A stretch of 64,000 bases of DNA from an uncultured Lachnospiraceae bacterium. Lineage in GTDB: Bacteria; Bacillota; Clostridia; Lachnospirales; Lachnospiraceae. The first letter of the stretch is position 1; the number at the start of each line of letters is the position of its first letter. Below are positions 17,529 through 26,900 of the stretch, one piece after another. Position numbers and translations under genes: made by a program. The notes under the pieces are model-generated. The model saw only the letters and a list, made by a program, of their open reading frames with translations, was not told where the DNA came from and made no database searches. Where the stretch lies: contig CAJTMW010000003.1 of NCBI GenBank assembly GCA_910577275.1, positions 247,813-311,812 on the forward strand, written 5' to 3'.

Positions 17529-18443
17529 ATGGAGAAAATGAAACATCGGAAAAAAAGGCGGGCGGGCGCAGACCGCATATCGTTCAATATGATATCCTTT
17601 GTGGTGCTGACAGTTTTGTCCCTTGTCTGCCTGCTGCCCTTCTGGCTGGTGGTCAGCGGCTCGTTTTCGGACCAGCAGTCTATTCAGCTTAACGGTTACC
17701 GCCTGATTCCCGAAAAATTTTCGGTCGACGCCTACCGGATGCTGTTTCGGATTCCCGAAGAGCTTTTACAGGCATATGGGGTTACGATTTTTGTGACGGC
17801 GGCCGGAACGGGACTGGGGCTTTTCATTACCAGTATGGCGGCTTATGTGCTGGCGGACAGGGAGTTCCGCTATCGTTACCAGGTATCGTTTTTCTTTTAT
17901 TTTACTTCGATTTTCGGAGGAGGTCTGGTTCCGTGGTACATATTTAACACCAAATACCTGCATTTTCACAACAATATTATCGCATTGATTCTGCCCATAC
18001 TTGTCAATGTGACGTATCTGCTGATTTTAAAGAGTTACATGATGAATATTCCGGATTCGTTATATGAGTCCGCCCGGCTGGACGGGGCGGGGGATTTGGT
18101 GGTGTATTTCAGGATAGCGCTTCCTCTGTGCAAGGCGGGGCTTGCCACGGTGGGGTTGTTTATTGCCCTTAACTACTGGAACGACTGGTATAATGCCATG
18201 CTGTTTCTGGACGAAGGGAAAAGAGAGCTTTACCCGCTGCAGTATTACTTAAACAATATACTGACAAAGGCTCAGGCCATTAACGCGGCGGCGGCCCGCA
18301 GCGGAATCCCGGCGTCGGATGTGCCCAGCGAGCCGATGAAGCTCGCCATGACGGTAGTTGCAACAGGCCCCATTGTACTGCTCTATCCTTTTTTGCAAAA
18401 GTACTTTGTAAAGGGAGTTACCATCGGCGCAGTAAAGGGATAG
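17529..18443 (+). CDS. Carbohydrate ABC transporter permease 2 (YtcP/LplC-like)
   Basis: Second permease, 304 residues, six predicted segments. The EAA-type loop is ESARLDGAGDLVVYFRIALPLCKAG (split here as ESARLDGAGD and RIALPLCKAG). The ending FVKGVTIGAVKG is typical of the LplC/YtcP subfamily. It starts 27 bp after permease 1, with AGGAGAG before the ATG, and is followed by the binding protein. It forms the heterodimeric channel with permease 1. Confidence 0.92.
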   Translation: MEKMKHRKKRRAGADRISFNMISFVVLTVLSLVCLLPFWLVVSGSFSDQQSIQLNGYRLIPEKFSVDAYRMLFRIPEELLQAYGVTIFVTAAGTGLGLFITSMAAYVLADREFRYRYQVSFFFYFTSIFGGGLVPWYIFNTKYLHFHNNIIALILPILVNVTYLLILKSYMMNIPDSLYESARLDGAGDLVVYFRIALPLCKAGLATVGLFIALNYWNDWYNAMLFLDEGKRELYPLQYYLNNILTKAQAINAAAARSGIPASDVPSEPMKLAMTVVATGPIVLLYPFLQKYFVKGVTIGAVKG

Positions 18444-18498
18444 ACGCTGCAAAAATATGAAAACGTTAAATTTTTAAAATATGAAGGAGGAAAAATTT

Positions 18499-20136
18499 AT
18501 GTTAAAGAGGAAAAGAAAGGTAATGGCTTTATTGCTGACGCTGGCGATGCTGATTACAATGCTGAGCGCCTGCGGTTCTAAGGATTCCGTCGGGCAGAAG
18601 GCTGCGGACGAGGCGGCAGGCCAGGAGGCGAATCAGACGCAGGGAGAGACCGAAAGTGAGCAGGCAGCCGCGGAGGAACCGGCTGCGGAAGAAAGCGGCG
18701 GCCCAGATATTTCCGAGGAAGTCACATTGGTAATGTATCTGATTGGCGACCGCCCTGTGGACAACGATGAGGTGTTTGCCAAAATTAATGAACGTTTAAA
18801 GGCGGAAATCAATGCGACCATTGACGTAAAGTTTATGAGCTGGGGCGAATATGAGCAGAAGTATCCTCTCATTTTTGCTTCGGGCGAGGACTGGGATATT
18901 ATCTACACGGCAGACTGGTGCTTTTACAATGCGCAGGCGACAAAGCAGGGATTTTATGAAATTACACAGGAAGCGCTGGAAACCTATGCGCCAATGACGG
19001 CGGAAACAATGTATCCCGAAGCGTGGGAGCAGGCAAAGGTAAGCGGCAAGGTATATATGCTTCCCATGAATTACAAGGAAATAACCGCTTATGTCTATAT
19101 GGCAAGAGGGGATTTGATGGATAAGTACGGCATTACTTCCGTTTCCTCACTGGACGAGGCGGAAAGCTATATGGATGCAATTGTGGCAAACGAGCCCTCA
19201 CTGATTCCAATCGACGTAGGCTCCGACTATGACAAGCTTTTTATTTTCGACCGTATGTGGAAAAAAGCCAACTGGGAGAGCAGCGAAAAGGTTGACGATA
19301 TTGGTCCCTGGCAGGTGATGGCAAGCGTGGGCGAGGCCGACGACGGCGCGGCGGTTCTTGGGAATTATGACCAGCCGGCATTCCAGGATGTGATTACCCG
19401 TTTAAAGGACTGGAAGGACAGAGGCTTTTGGAGCAAAAACGCGGTAGTCAACACGCAGAATAACACGGAAAGCTTTCAGGCGGGACGTTCCGCTCTGGCG
19501 CTTATGAACGCCAACACGGCAAAGAGCGTGTACGCTTCCGTTACAGCCGAACATCCTGAGTGGGACGTCCGCGTGTTCGACGCGCAGGACGGCGTGCCGC
19601 CGGTATTAAATTCCTATCTGGCAAACGGCATGAGCATTTTCTCCAAGTCCAAAAACCCGGAAAGAGCTTTGATGGCGCTTGATTATCTGCGAAATGACGA
19701 GGAGGTTAACAGTCTGTTCTGCTATGGCATTGAAGGAAAGCACTGGGAAGCGTCGGGGGACGGAGCGTTGGTATCTCTCCCTGACAGTACGAATTACGCT
19801 TATGACGGCAACTGCAACTGGGGCGTAAGGAACGACGCATACTGGCGGGTAATCGAGGGAGGCATCCCCAACCTGACAGAGATGAATAAAAACTGGCAGG
19901 ATACGGCAAGAAGCGGGCGCTATCAGACCTTTGTGTTTAACGACGAATCGGTGAAAAATGAGATTGCCGCAATGGGAGAAATTTTCGACACGGATTATAA
20001 GCTTCTCGGGCTTGGATTTACGGATAATCCGGAAGCGGACATTGCAAAGATGAAAGAAAAGATGGAAGCGGCAGGCGCGCAAAAAGTATATGAGGAGCTG
20101 CAAAAGCAGGCGCTTGAATTTCTGGCGGCGCAATAA
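18499..20136 (+). CDS. Extracellular solute-binding lipoprotein of the sugar ABC transporter
   Basis: Binding protein of 545 residues. Signal peptide with lipobox LITMLSACG (Cys about residue 25), then an acidic Glu/Ala-rich spacer to ~residue 75, then a family-1-type binding domain of the LplA group (DISEEVTLVMYLIGDRP at its start; the C-terminal lobe ends QKVYEELQKQALEFLAAQ). It captures oligosaccharide outside the cell and hands it to the two permeases upstream. The ATG at 18499 is preferred because AAGGAGG lies 9 nt upstream; an in-frame ATG at 18481 overlaps that site. Followed by a strong terminator. Confidence 0.92.
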   Translation: MLKRKRKVMALLLTLAMLITMLSACGSKDSVGQKAADEAAGQEANQTQGETESEQAAAEEPAAEESGGPDISEEVTLVMYLIGDRPVDNDEVFAKINERLKAEINATIDVKFMSWGEYEQKYPLIFASGEDWDIIYTADWCFYNAQATKQGFYEITQEALETYAPMTAETMYPEAWEQAKVSGKVYMLPMNYKEITAYVYMARGDLMDKYGITSVSSLDEAESYMDAIVANEPSLIPIDVGSDYDKLFIFDRMWKKANWESSEKVDDIGPWQVMASVGEADDGAAVLGNYDQPAFQDVITRLKDWKDRGFWSKNAVVNTQNNTESFQAGRSALALMNANTAKSVYASVTAEHPEWDVRVFDAQDGVPPVLNSYLANGMSIFSKSKNPERALMALDYLRNDEEVNSLFCYGIEGKHWEASGDGALVSLPDSTNYAYDGNCNWGVRNDAYWRVIEGGIPNLTEMNKNWQDTARSGRYQTFVFNDESVKNEIAAMGEIFDTDYKLLGLGFTDNPEADIAKMKEKMEAAGAQKVYEELQKQALEFLAAQ

Positions 20137-20161
20137 AAACGGACGCGGCGGTAAGATTCAA

Positions 20162-20192
20162 ATGGGCCGGGGTATACCCCCGGCTCATTTTT
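20162..20192 (+). terminator. Terminator of the sugar ABC transporter operon
   Basis: An 11-bp stem with one G-U pair (20162-20172 with 20178-20188), then TTTTT. It begins 25 bp after the binding-protein stop. Confidence 0.88.
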
Positions 20193-20230
20193 CATACATA
20201 TGAAGTAAAGTATATTGAGCGAGGCGCGGC

Positions 20231-20938
20231 GTGACGGATAAACAGAACAGGATTTTGAAACTGGTGATGGCAGGAATATTAATGTTTTCCATGTTTGTGG
20301 TGGCAAGAGAGGGGGCTTCCTATGTCAATTCCATGCAGGTGGAGAACAAAAAAGAGATATGTGTGGTAGTGGACGCGGGGCATGGCGGCTCCGACCCCGG
20401 AAAGGTGGGAGTGAACGACCAGCTTGAGAAGGATATCAATTTAAAAGTGGCAAAAATTCTGAAACAGTTTCTGCAGTCGGAAGGGATAAGGGTGGTGATG
20501 ACCCGGGAAGGGGACGGAGGGCTGTATGATGAAAACGCATCCAATAAAAAGGTGCAGGATATGAAAAAGAGACTGGAAATCATAGAAGACGCAGACCCGG
20601 TTCTGGTGGTCAGCATCCACCAGAACAGCTATCATGAGGAATATGTGAACGGGGCTCAGGTGTTTTACTATGCGACCAGCCAGAACAGCAAACAGCTTGC
20701 GGATATTATTCAGGAACAGTTAAAGAGCCTTGACCCTGAGAACCACAGAGAGGCGAAAGGGAACGACAGCTATTTTCTGCTTAAAAAGACCTCGAAACCG
20801 ATTGTGATTGTGGAGTGCGGTTTTCTGTCAAACCGGGCGGAGGCAGAAAAGCTCTCGTCCGACAGCTATCAGGAGAAAATCGCATGGAATATTTATATGG
20901 GAATTATGAAGTATTTAAACAGCGCGGAGAGAGAATAA
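20231..20938 (+). CDS. N-acetylmuramoyl-L-alanine amidase, CwlD-like
   Basis: Zn-dependent amidase of 235 residues with a single N-terminal membrane segment (residues 10-30). The Amidase_3 core shows VVVDAGHGGSDPG (Zn His), VSIHQNSY (second His) and VIVECGFLSN (catalytic Glu). In spore formers CwlD helps make muramic lactam in the cortex. It starts at GTG, with GAGG a few bases upstream. Monocistronic, between the sugar operon terminator and the converging kinase gene. Assignment to CwlD rather than another small amidase is by length and layout. Confidence 0.85.
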   Translation: MTDKQNRILKLVMAGILMFSMFVVAREGASYVNSMQVENKKEICVVVDAGHGGSDPGKVGVNDQLEKDINLKVAKILKQFLQSEGIRVVMTREGDGGLYDENASNKKVQDMKKRLEIIEDADPVLVVSIHQNSYHEEYVNGAQVFYYATSQNSKQLADIIQEQLKSLDPENHREAKGNDSYFLLKKTSKPIVIVECGFLSNRAEAEKLSSDSYQEKIAWNIYMGIMKYLNSAERE

Positions 20939-20964
20939 ACGTTGAAAATCACGGCGGCACAGTT

Positions 20965-20995
20965 AAAAAAGCCCCCGCAGCCGGCGCCGCGGGGG
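20965..20995 (-). terminator. Terminator of the phosphorelay operon
   Basis: On the minus strand GC-rich arms (20989-20995 with 20972-20978) pair and are followed by CTTTTTT, about 45 bp after the stop of the kinase-DegV gene. It lies between converging genes. Confidence 0.8.
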
Positions 20996-21038
20996 TTCTG
21001 ATTATAATAAGCCGGCGCGCAAAGCGCGCTGACTGCCC

Positions 21039-23729
21039 TTATTCCGGCCTTGAGGATTCGGAAAAGGAAATCACAGCTTCATTTTTTTTCATGAACAGCA
21101 GACCGAAGGAACCCGGCCCGCAGTTGCTTGCAATGGCGGAGGACGCCTTCTGAAGATATACCCGCTCAAAAACACAGTACTGGCGAACCAGCGACTGGAT
21201 GTACTTTAGCTTTTCGTCATCCATTCCCGCATAGGTGATAAACAGAATCCGCCGGTCAATGTTTCTTGGATTGATGAGCATTTTGCGCACATAATGTTTT
21301 GCAACATGGGCAAAATCGCCCATTTCCATACCGCCCACAACCATTCTGCTGTTGCGCAGTACGATGATGGGATGGAGCAGCAGAGCGTCGCAGAGAATCT
21401 GGACATTTCTGGATATCTGTCCGGCCTGACACATCATGTGGGTGCTGTCAATGATAAAGGCGGAGGAAATGTAATGCCGCAGCCGTTTGACAGCTTTCAC
21501 AATATCCTCCTTCGGCACGTGATTTTCCGCCATGGCGGCGGCGCATAGCACCGACAGTCCCATGCTGCTGGAAAGGTGGCCGGAATCCAGTACCGTGACG
21601 TTTTCAAAGGATTTTGCGGCCTCAAGGGCGTTGTAGTAGCCCTTGCTGGCATGCTTTGCCATTGTTATATGAATGATATTCTGAGCCTCGGTCAGCCTTT
21701 CGGCAAAGAATTTTTCATAATCCTCCACTTCGGGCGGCTGGGAAAATCCGCTTTTGCCTTTTGCCATATGGGACAGTAATTCATCCGCCTCCAGCTCCAG
21801 TTCGTCCAGAAACCGCCCGTGTTCCGTGCAGACATAATAAGGGCACACGGAAATACCAAATTCCTTTTTCAGGACTTCGGGAAGGTCGCATACGCTGTCC
21901 GTTGTAATCATGAGCGAAAGTCTCTGGGTTTTTTCGAAAATTAAAATATCCTTTCCGATTTCCTCCTGGCTGGCGGACTCGAACAGAGTCACCAGCTCTT
22001 TTGGAAGAATGCTCAGAACGGCGGCTTCAAGCAAAGCTCCGTTGACCGGCTTGGCGAGATAGCCGCTGAACCCTTCCTTCCGGTAAAGAAGCTGATTGTT
22101 GCTTCCCGCATTGGCGGTAAGGGCGATTACGGGAACATTCTGACATAATCCGCCCGGCTGCCTGCGCAGAGCATGAAGACACTCGATTCCGTCCATCTCG
22201 GGCATCAGGTGGTCCATCAAAATAGCGTCGTAGTGTTGATTTTGGGTCATCCTCAGGCATTCTGCGCCGCCCGACGCCGTATCTATCTGAATCCTGGTTT
22301 CCGCCAGCAGCTTGCAGACTACCTGCAGATTCATTTCGTTGTCGTCCACCACGAGAATACGGGCTTCCGGCGCCTCGAAGCTCTGCCTGTACTGTTCGCC
22401 CTCCCGGGCCCTGATGCGGGAAGCCAGTGTAAAGGTTCCCAGCTCCTTGTCGTTTACAATATCCTGCTCCAGGGAAACGAGGAAGGTCGAGCCTCTGGTA
22501 TAGACGCTGTTGACGCTGATTTCTCCTCCCATCAGCTCCACAAGCTGATGCACAATGCTCAGCCCCAGGCCGGTGCCTTCAATATGCCGGTTTTTCTCCT
22601 CGTCCACCCGTTTAAACGCGTTAAAAATATAGGGGATGTTTTCTTTTTTTACCCCTTGCCCGGTATCCTCCACGGAATACCAGACGCGGACGCGGTTCAG
22701 GCCAAGACGCTCGCACCGGACGGAGAGAGTGATGGAGCCTTCGCTTGTATACTTCACGGCGTTGTTGAGCAGATTAATCAGAATCTGCTTGATGCGCACC
22801 TCGTCTCCGCACAGCATACTGGGAATGGAAGAATCCACCTGAAGCCGGAATTCCAGCCCTTTTTCCTTTGCCTTCACCCATATCATATTTACGATTTCCG
22901 AAAAAAGCGCGCCTGTTTCATAGGACACGTTTACAATTTCCATTTTGCCGGATTTGATTTTGGATAAATCCAGAATATCGTTGATGAGGGTAAGCAGCAT
23001 CTTGCTTGCGCCCTGGATATTTCTTGCGTTTTCCGCAACATCCTTCGGGATATCGCCACGCAGAATGATTTCGTTGAGCCCTATGATTGTGTTGATGGGG
23101 GTGCGGATTTCGTGGCTCATGCTGGAGAAAAAATGGTTCTCCGCCTTGTTTAATTCTTCAATTTCCTTTTTCTGCTGTCTGGTAAGCTCATTTTCCTTCT
23201 CATACAGCGTATTTACAAACATGAGAAGGACGCTGGTCAGCGTACCCACCAAAATGACGGACGAGGCGGAGTCGAAAAAGGAATGACGCTGCGTATTCTG
23301 GGCGACAATGCGCGGATAATAAAAGGCAATGTAGTAGCACAGCAGAGTTTCCGCCATACACAGCAGAAAGAATACGCCCTTCCGCCGTCCTTCCAGGGTG
23401 ATGTTTACATAGATAAAGCAGAGCACGAACCATTCGGGCATTCCGCTGTAAAATCCGCCCGCAGTAAAAAAGCTCAGCGGAAAAAGGATAAGAAGCAGTA
23501 CGGAAATGATGGTTGCGCCTGTGTTAATGCATTCTTTCTGAATACTGTATTTTACAACGGCGGAAATAAATATAAGGCTTGCCGCCAGAATCAGCAGGTT
23601 TACTAAATTTCTTCCCATGGGAAGTATGATTATCAGAGCAACCATGCTGATGCCCGTCACGACGCGGAACATACGCTCGCGCAGGCTGATTCTATGATCA
23701 GAGAGGATTTCAAACCATTTTTTAATCAC
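21039..23729 (-). CDS. Hybrid histidine kinase fused to a receiver and a DegV fatty-acid-binding domain
   Basis: Protein of 896 residues. Residues ~20-180 hold six or so membrane segments; a short coiled coil is followed by HisKA (FFSSMSHEIRTPINTIIGLNE), HATPase (LINLLNNAVKYTSEG, EDTGQGVKKENI, GTGLGLSIVHQLV) and a receiver (RILVVDDNEMN, phospho-Asp in AILMDHLMPEMDG, Lys in YLAKPV). The last ~280 residues are a DegV domain: ITTDSVCDLP, SGFSQPP, VLDSGHLSSSMG and CGPGSFG. DegV proteins bind a fatty acid and, with FakA, help phosphorylate it. The combination suggests a kinase tuned by lipid. It is the third gene of an operon, 60 bp after the hybrid kinase. Confidence 0.92.
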   Translation of the reverse strand: MIKKWFEILSDHRISLRERMFRVVTGISMVALIIILPMGRNLVNLLILAASLIFISAVVKYSIQKECINTGATIISVLLLILFPLSFFTAGGFYSGMPEWFVLCFIYVNITLEGRRKGVFFLLCMAETLLCYYIAFYYPRIVAQNTQRHSFFDSASSVILVGTLTSVLLMFVNTLYEKENELTRQQKKEIEELNKAENHFFSSMSHEIRTPINTIIGLNEIILRGDIPKDVAENARNIQGASKMLLTLINDILDLSKIKSGKMEIVNVSYETGALFSEIVNMIWVKAKEKGLEFRLQVDSSIPSMLCGDEVRIKQILINLLNNAVKYTSEGSITLSVRCERLGLNRVRVWYSVEDTGQGVKKENIPYIFNAFKRVDEEKNRHIEGTGLGLSIVHQLVELMGGEISVNSVYTRGSTFLVSLEQDIVNDKELGTFTLASRIRAREGEQYRQSFEAPEARILVVDDNEMNLQVVCKLLAETRIQIDTASGGAECLRMTQNQHYDAILMDHLMPEMDGIECLHALRRQPGGLCQNVPVIALTANAGSNNQLLYRKEGFSGYLAKPVNGALLEAAVLSILPKELVTLFESASQEEIGKDILIFEKTQRLSLMITTDSVCDLPEVLKKEFGISVCPYYVCTEHGRFLDELELEADELLSHMAKGKSGFSQPPEVEDYEKFFAERLTEAQNIIHITMAKHASKGYYNALEAAKSFENVTVLDSGHLSSSMGLSVLCAAAMAENHVPKEDIVKAVKRLRHYISSAFIIDSTHMMCQAGQISRNVQILCDALLLHPIIVLRNSRMVVGGMEMGDFAHVAKHYVRKMLINPRNIDRRILFITYAGMDDEKLKYIQSLVRQYCVFERVYLQKASSAIASNCGPGSFGLLFMKKNEAVISFSESSRPE

Positions 23730-23789
23730 AAGGGAAACCTCCTAATCTCAGCTCCGCAGAAAGACCGTCGGGCTCTCTGCGGTTTTCTA

Positions 23790-26321
23790 TTATAAGCCGG
23801 CGATGCTTTCGCAGACTTCGTCGTACATGCGAAGCAGGGCGGGATGATTTTGATGAATATATTCGGCGTCCTCTTTCTTTCCGGCCAGCTCAAGAGCCTT
23901 TGCATGCTCCGAAAGCTGCTCCGCGCCAATGGTGAGGGAAGTGCTTTTAAGCGCATGCACTTTGATTGCATATTCCGACCAGTTGGCGACCTCATAAAGG
24001 GAAATGATTTCGGCTTTCTTTTCAGGAGCCTGTTCGTAAAACATATGAAGCATTTCCAGATAGAAATTCTCATCCCCGGCGCAGTAATCCAGTCCGAGCT
24101 GTACGTTAACGCCAATCCGGTGAAGGGAGGCAAAGGGCGGAGAGTCGTCCATTGCCGGTAAAAGAGTTTCCTCCCCGGGGGTATCAGGCATTGCGGCGGT
24201 ATCCGCCGGAAGAATAACTGTGGGAGGGACATCCGCCGGAAGAATATCTGCCGCTACGGGCGCGGCGCCGTACTGAATGCGGTGAGGCGGCAGAACCTTC
24301 CGCAGAACACGCTCAAGGACGGCGCGCTCAATGGGCTTGGGTATAAATTCCGTAAAGCCCTCGTGGCGGAACATTTCTCTGGCGCCGCTGATGGTATTGG
24401 CGGTCAGGGCAATCACCGGCAGGTCCTGATAAATTCCGTTGTTGATTTCGCGGATTCGTTTCAGGGTCTCCACGCCGTCAAAGCCCGGCATCATATGGTC
24501 AAGGAAAATAATATCGTAGGAAACGCCGGCGCAGAGCTCTATGGCTTCCTTTCCGCTCAGACAGGTATCCACCTGGATGCCGTAACTTCCCAGAACGCCC
24601 TTGGCCACCACAAGATTCATTTCTTCGTCATCGACGGCCAGAGCCTGGACTCCGTTGCAGGAAAAAGGTCTGCGTCCGGCGGCCTGGGCTTCCTCGAATC
24701 CGTTTTCCTTCACCTCGCCGTTTAACAGGTTCACTACGGAAAGCGCGAAGAACGGCTTATGGATAACCAGCAGCCGGCTGTTGCGGGCCAGCATAAATTC
24801 CTTCTCGGCAATCACCACCACCCGGAGGGTTTCCGCAAGTTCTTCATAATAAGAACGGTTTTCTTCGTATTCATACTGCGCGATAAATACGTGGGTCAGG
24901 GCATGGCTGCTCTGGAGCTTGAGCAGACTCTCAAAATTATGGGCCTGATAGCCCTCGATGCCAAGCCCTTCCACCATATGTAAAATCAAATCGTCATAGT
25001 ATTTTCTCACGTCGTCGCTGCTGTACTTTTCAGGACGGAAATAACAGGCAATGCAGAGGGCTTCGGCATTGGAAACCACCATAGAGGGCGCAGAATTCTC
25101 CACTCCCTGGGGGATTGTAATATGCGCCTGCAGACCCTGATTCTGGCTGTCGAAGTGGATAAAACCGCCCATGGCATGGAGCAGGCCCCGGGCGATAGGG
25201 AGCCCTAATCCCAACCCGCCGACATAGCGGCTGCTTCCCGAATCCGCCTGGTAAAAATCATCGCATATCTGGGCAAGCTGGGCGTCCGTCATGCCGATTC
25301 CGGTGTCGTAAATATCAATGACCAGATTGATTCCGTAGCTTTCGGGACGGAAGTTTACGCGGACGTTGATGCCGCCTTCTTCCGTAAACTTGATGGAATT
25401 TTCCAGCAGGGTCTTGAGGATATGGGAAATTTTTTCCGCATCGCCGATGAGAACCGACGGCGTCTTAGGGTCAACGTCAAATACAATTTCAAGCTGCTGT
25501 CTGTTGCTTTGCATGGAAGTGGTGGTAATTACGTCGTTGATAACCGAGTTTAACATATAGGGCTCTTTGGCGGGAATCAGAGTGCCCTGCACGATTTCCG
25601 TATAGTCCATGATGTTGTTAATCTGGCTGGAGAGACGCTTGCCGGCCATCTGAATGGAGAGGATATCGGTTCGGATTTCCGGGGAGACATCCTTTTGAAG
25701 GGCAACCTCGCTGATGCCGATTACCATGTTGATGGGCGTTCTGAGCTCGTGGGACACATTGGATAAAAATTCGGCGTTTTGCTTTCCGGCAGTCTCCAGC
25801 TCGGCAAGAAGGCTTTCGTGCAGTTTCTTTGCCTCCCGGCGCCTGTTAATCCGGTACATTGCAATCGCATAGGCGCCGGCTATCAGGGTTGCGCCGAATC
25901 CCAGCCGTACAAGGTCCTGCGCCCCCATGTCAAAAGAGATGGTGCGCAGAAGAAAAAACTGGTACAAAATCTCCAGCAGGTACAGGCCGACTGTCATATA
26001 CAGCAGCCTTTTTTTGTCAAACATGGAAAAAATAAGAAGCATCATGCAGGCCACGGCGGGTATGTCAAAGAGGACTGCTTCATGCACCCCGAAGAAAAAG
26101 AATCCAATCATCAAAAGGCCGGAACACAAATTTTCATAGAAGTTTTCCGAGCCCAGTCTCCCTATGTGGAGAATCCACACAATGGTATTGCCGATTACAA
26201 TAATGGGAACCATCCATGGTTCCCAGGAGATTGCCACCGTAATCAGAATCAGCATGATACCAAAGATGGTGACAATCCCGGCAAGAAGCAGATGTATACT
26301 TGTTTGTCCTTTCGCTCTCAT
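23790..26321 (-). CDS. Membrane hybrid histidine kinase with receiver and Hpt domains
   Basis: Phosphorelay protein of 843 residues. Six or so membrane segments (~8-165) lead to HisKA (FLSNVSHELRTPINMVIGISE), HATPase (LLENSIKFTEEGG, DTGIGMT, GGLGLGLPIARGL), a ~140-residue region (~405-545) that looks like a receiver without the phospho-Asp, a true receiver (ALAVDDEEMN, IIFLDHMMPGFDG, FIPKPI) and a C-terminal Hpt (KVHALKSTSLTIGA). It carries His-Asp-His steps internally and could pass phosphate to the single receiver encoded just upstream, whose stop overlaps this ATG (TAATG). No DNA-binding output is encoded in the operon. Confidence 0.92.
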   Translation of the reverse strand: MRAKGQTSIHLLLAGIVTIFGIMLILITVAISWEPWMVPIIVIGNTIVWILHIGRLGSENFYENLCSGLLMIGFFFFGVHEAVLFDIPAVACMMLLIFSMFDKKRLLYMTVGLYLLEILYQFFLLRTISFDMGAQDLVRLGFGATLIAGAYAIAMYRINRRREAKKLHESLLAELETAGKQNAEFLSNVSHELRTPINMVIGISEVALQKDVSPEIRTDILSIQMAGKRLSSQINNIMDYTEIVQGTLIPAKEPYMLNSVINDVITTTSMQSNRQQLEIVFDVDPKTPSVLIGDAEKISHILKTLLENSIKFTEEGGINVRVNFRPESYGINLVIDIYDTGIGMTDAQLAQICDDFYQADSGSSRYVGGLGLGLPIARGLLHAMGGFIHFDSQNQGLQAHITIPQGVENSAPSMVVSNAEALCIACYFRPEKYSSDDVRKYYDDLILHMVEGLGIEGYQAHNFESLLKLQSSHALTHVFIAQYEYEENRSYYEELAETLRVVVIAEKEFMLARNSRLLVIHKPFFALSVVNLLNGEVKENGFEEAQAAGRRPFSCNGVQALAVDDEEMNLVVAKGVLGSYGIQVDTCLSGKEAIELCAGVSYDIIFLDHMMPGFDGVETLKRIREINNGIYQDLPVIALTANTISGAREMFRHEGFTEFIPKPIERAVLERVLRKVLPPHRIQYGAAPVAADILPADVPPTVILPADTAAMPDTPGEETLLPAMDDSPPFASLHRIGVNVQLGLDYCAGDENFYLEMLHMFYEQAPEKKAEIISLYEVANWSEYAIKVHALKSTSLTIGAEQLSEHAKALELAGKKEDAEYIHQNHPALLRMYDEVCESIAGL

Positions 26322-26686
26322 TATTTCTCCTGTCCCAGGGCGATTCCGACGCGCCGCAGCAACTCCTGTGGAAGAAAAGGCTTTTTCAGGTAATTGACTG
26401 CCCCCAGCCTGATTGCGCTTATCACGTCGTCCTCATACCCGGAAGCCGTCAGGAAAATAACGGGAATGTCCACAGAATAATTTTTCATGCGCTTGTAGGT
26501 TTCAAGACCGTCCATTTCCGGCATTGCAATATCGAGAAGAATCAAATCAATGTCCTCATGAATCACCTTTCCAATCGCCTGTTCTCCCGATTCTGCAAGA
26601 ACCACATCATAGTGCTTTTCCAGAATCATCTGCGTACGCCTCAGATTCAGGGCGTCGTCATCCACTACCAAAATACGTTTCTGCAT
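26321..26686 (-). CDS. Single-domain response regulator (CheY/Spo0F-like)
   Basis: Receiver of 121 residues with no output domain: ILVVDDD acidic pocket, phospho-Asp in LILLDIAMPEMDG, Thr in FLTASG and Lys in YLKKPF. It is the first gene of a three-gene operon with two large hybrid kinases and overlaps the second gene at TAATG, so the products are made together. Likely the shuttle or terminal receiver of this phosphorelay. What it controls is not shown by the sequence. Confidence 0.9.
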   Translation of the reverse strand: MQKRILVVDDDALNLRRTQMILEKHYDVVLAESGEQAIGKVIHEDIDLILLDIAMPEMDGLETYKRMKNYSVDIPVIFLTASGYEDDVISAIRLGAVNYLKKPFLPQELLRRVGIALGQEK

Positions 26687-26827
26687 ATAGGTGCCTCCTC
26701 AAATATTTATCAGGTTTCATAAACCTCCATAAAGTGTATTTTAAAATAGGATAGTGATAAAATCAAGACCAATGATAGTTCTCCTGGGGGACGGAAATGG
26801 TGTAAAAGCGGTTTCTGCGCGAAATAT

Positions 26828-26856
26828 TTGAATAATACCGCGTAAGGTGGTAAAAT
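26828..26856 (+). promoter_or_regulatory. Sigma-A promoter of the LCP gene
   Basis: TTGAAT (26828-26833), 17-nt spacer, TAAAAT (26851-26856), 45 bp before the LCP start. Confidence 0.65.
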
Positions 26857-26900
26857 ATATTGCGCAAACGGAATAAAAAGAACTTAAGAACGGGAGTAAA

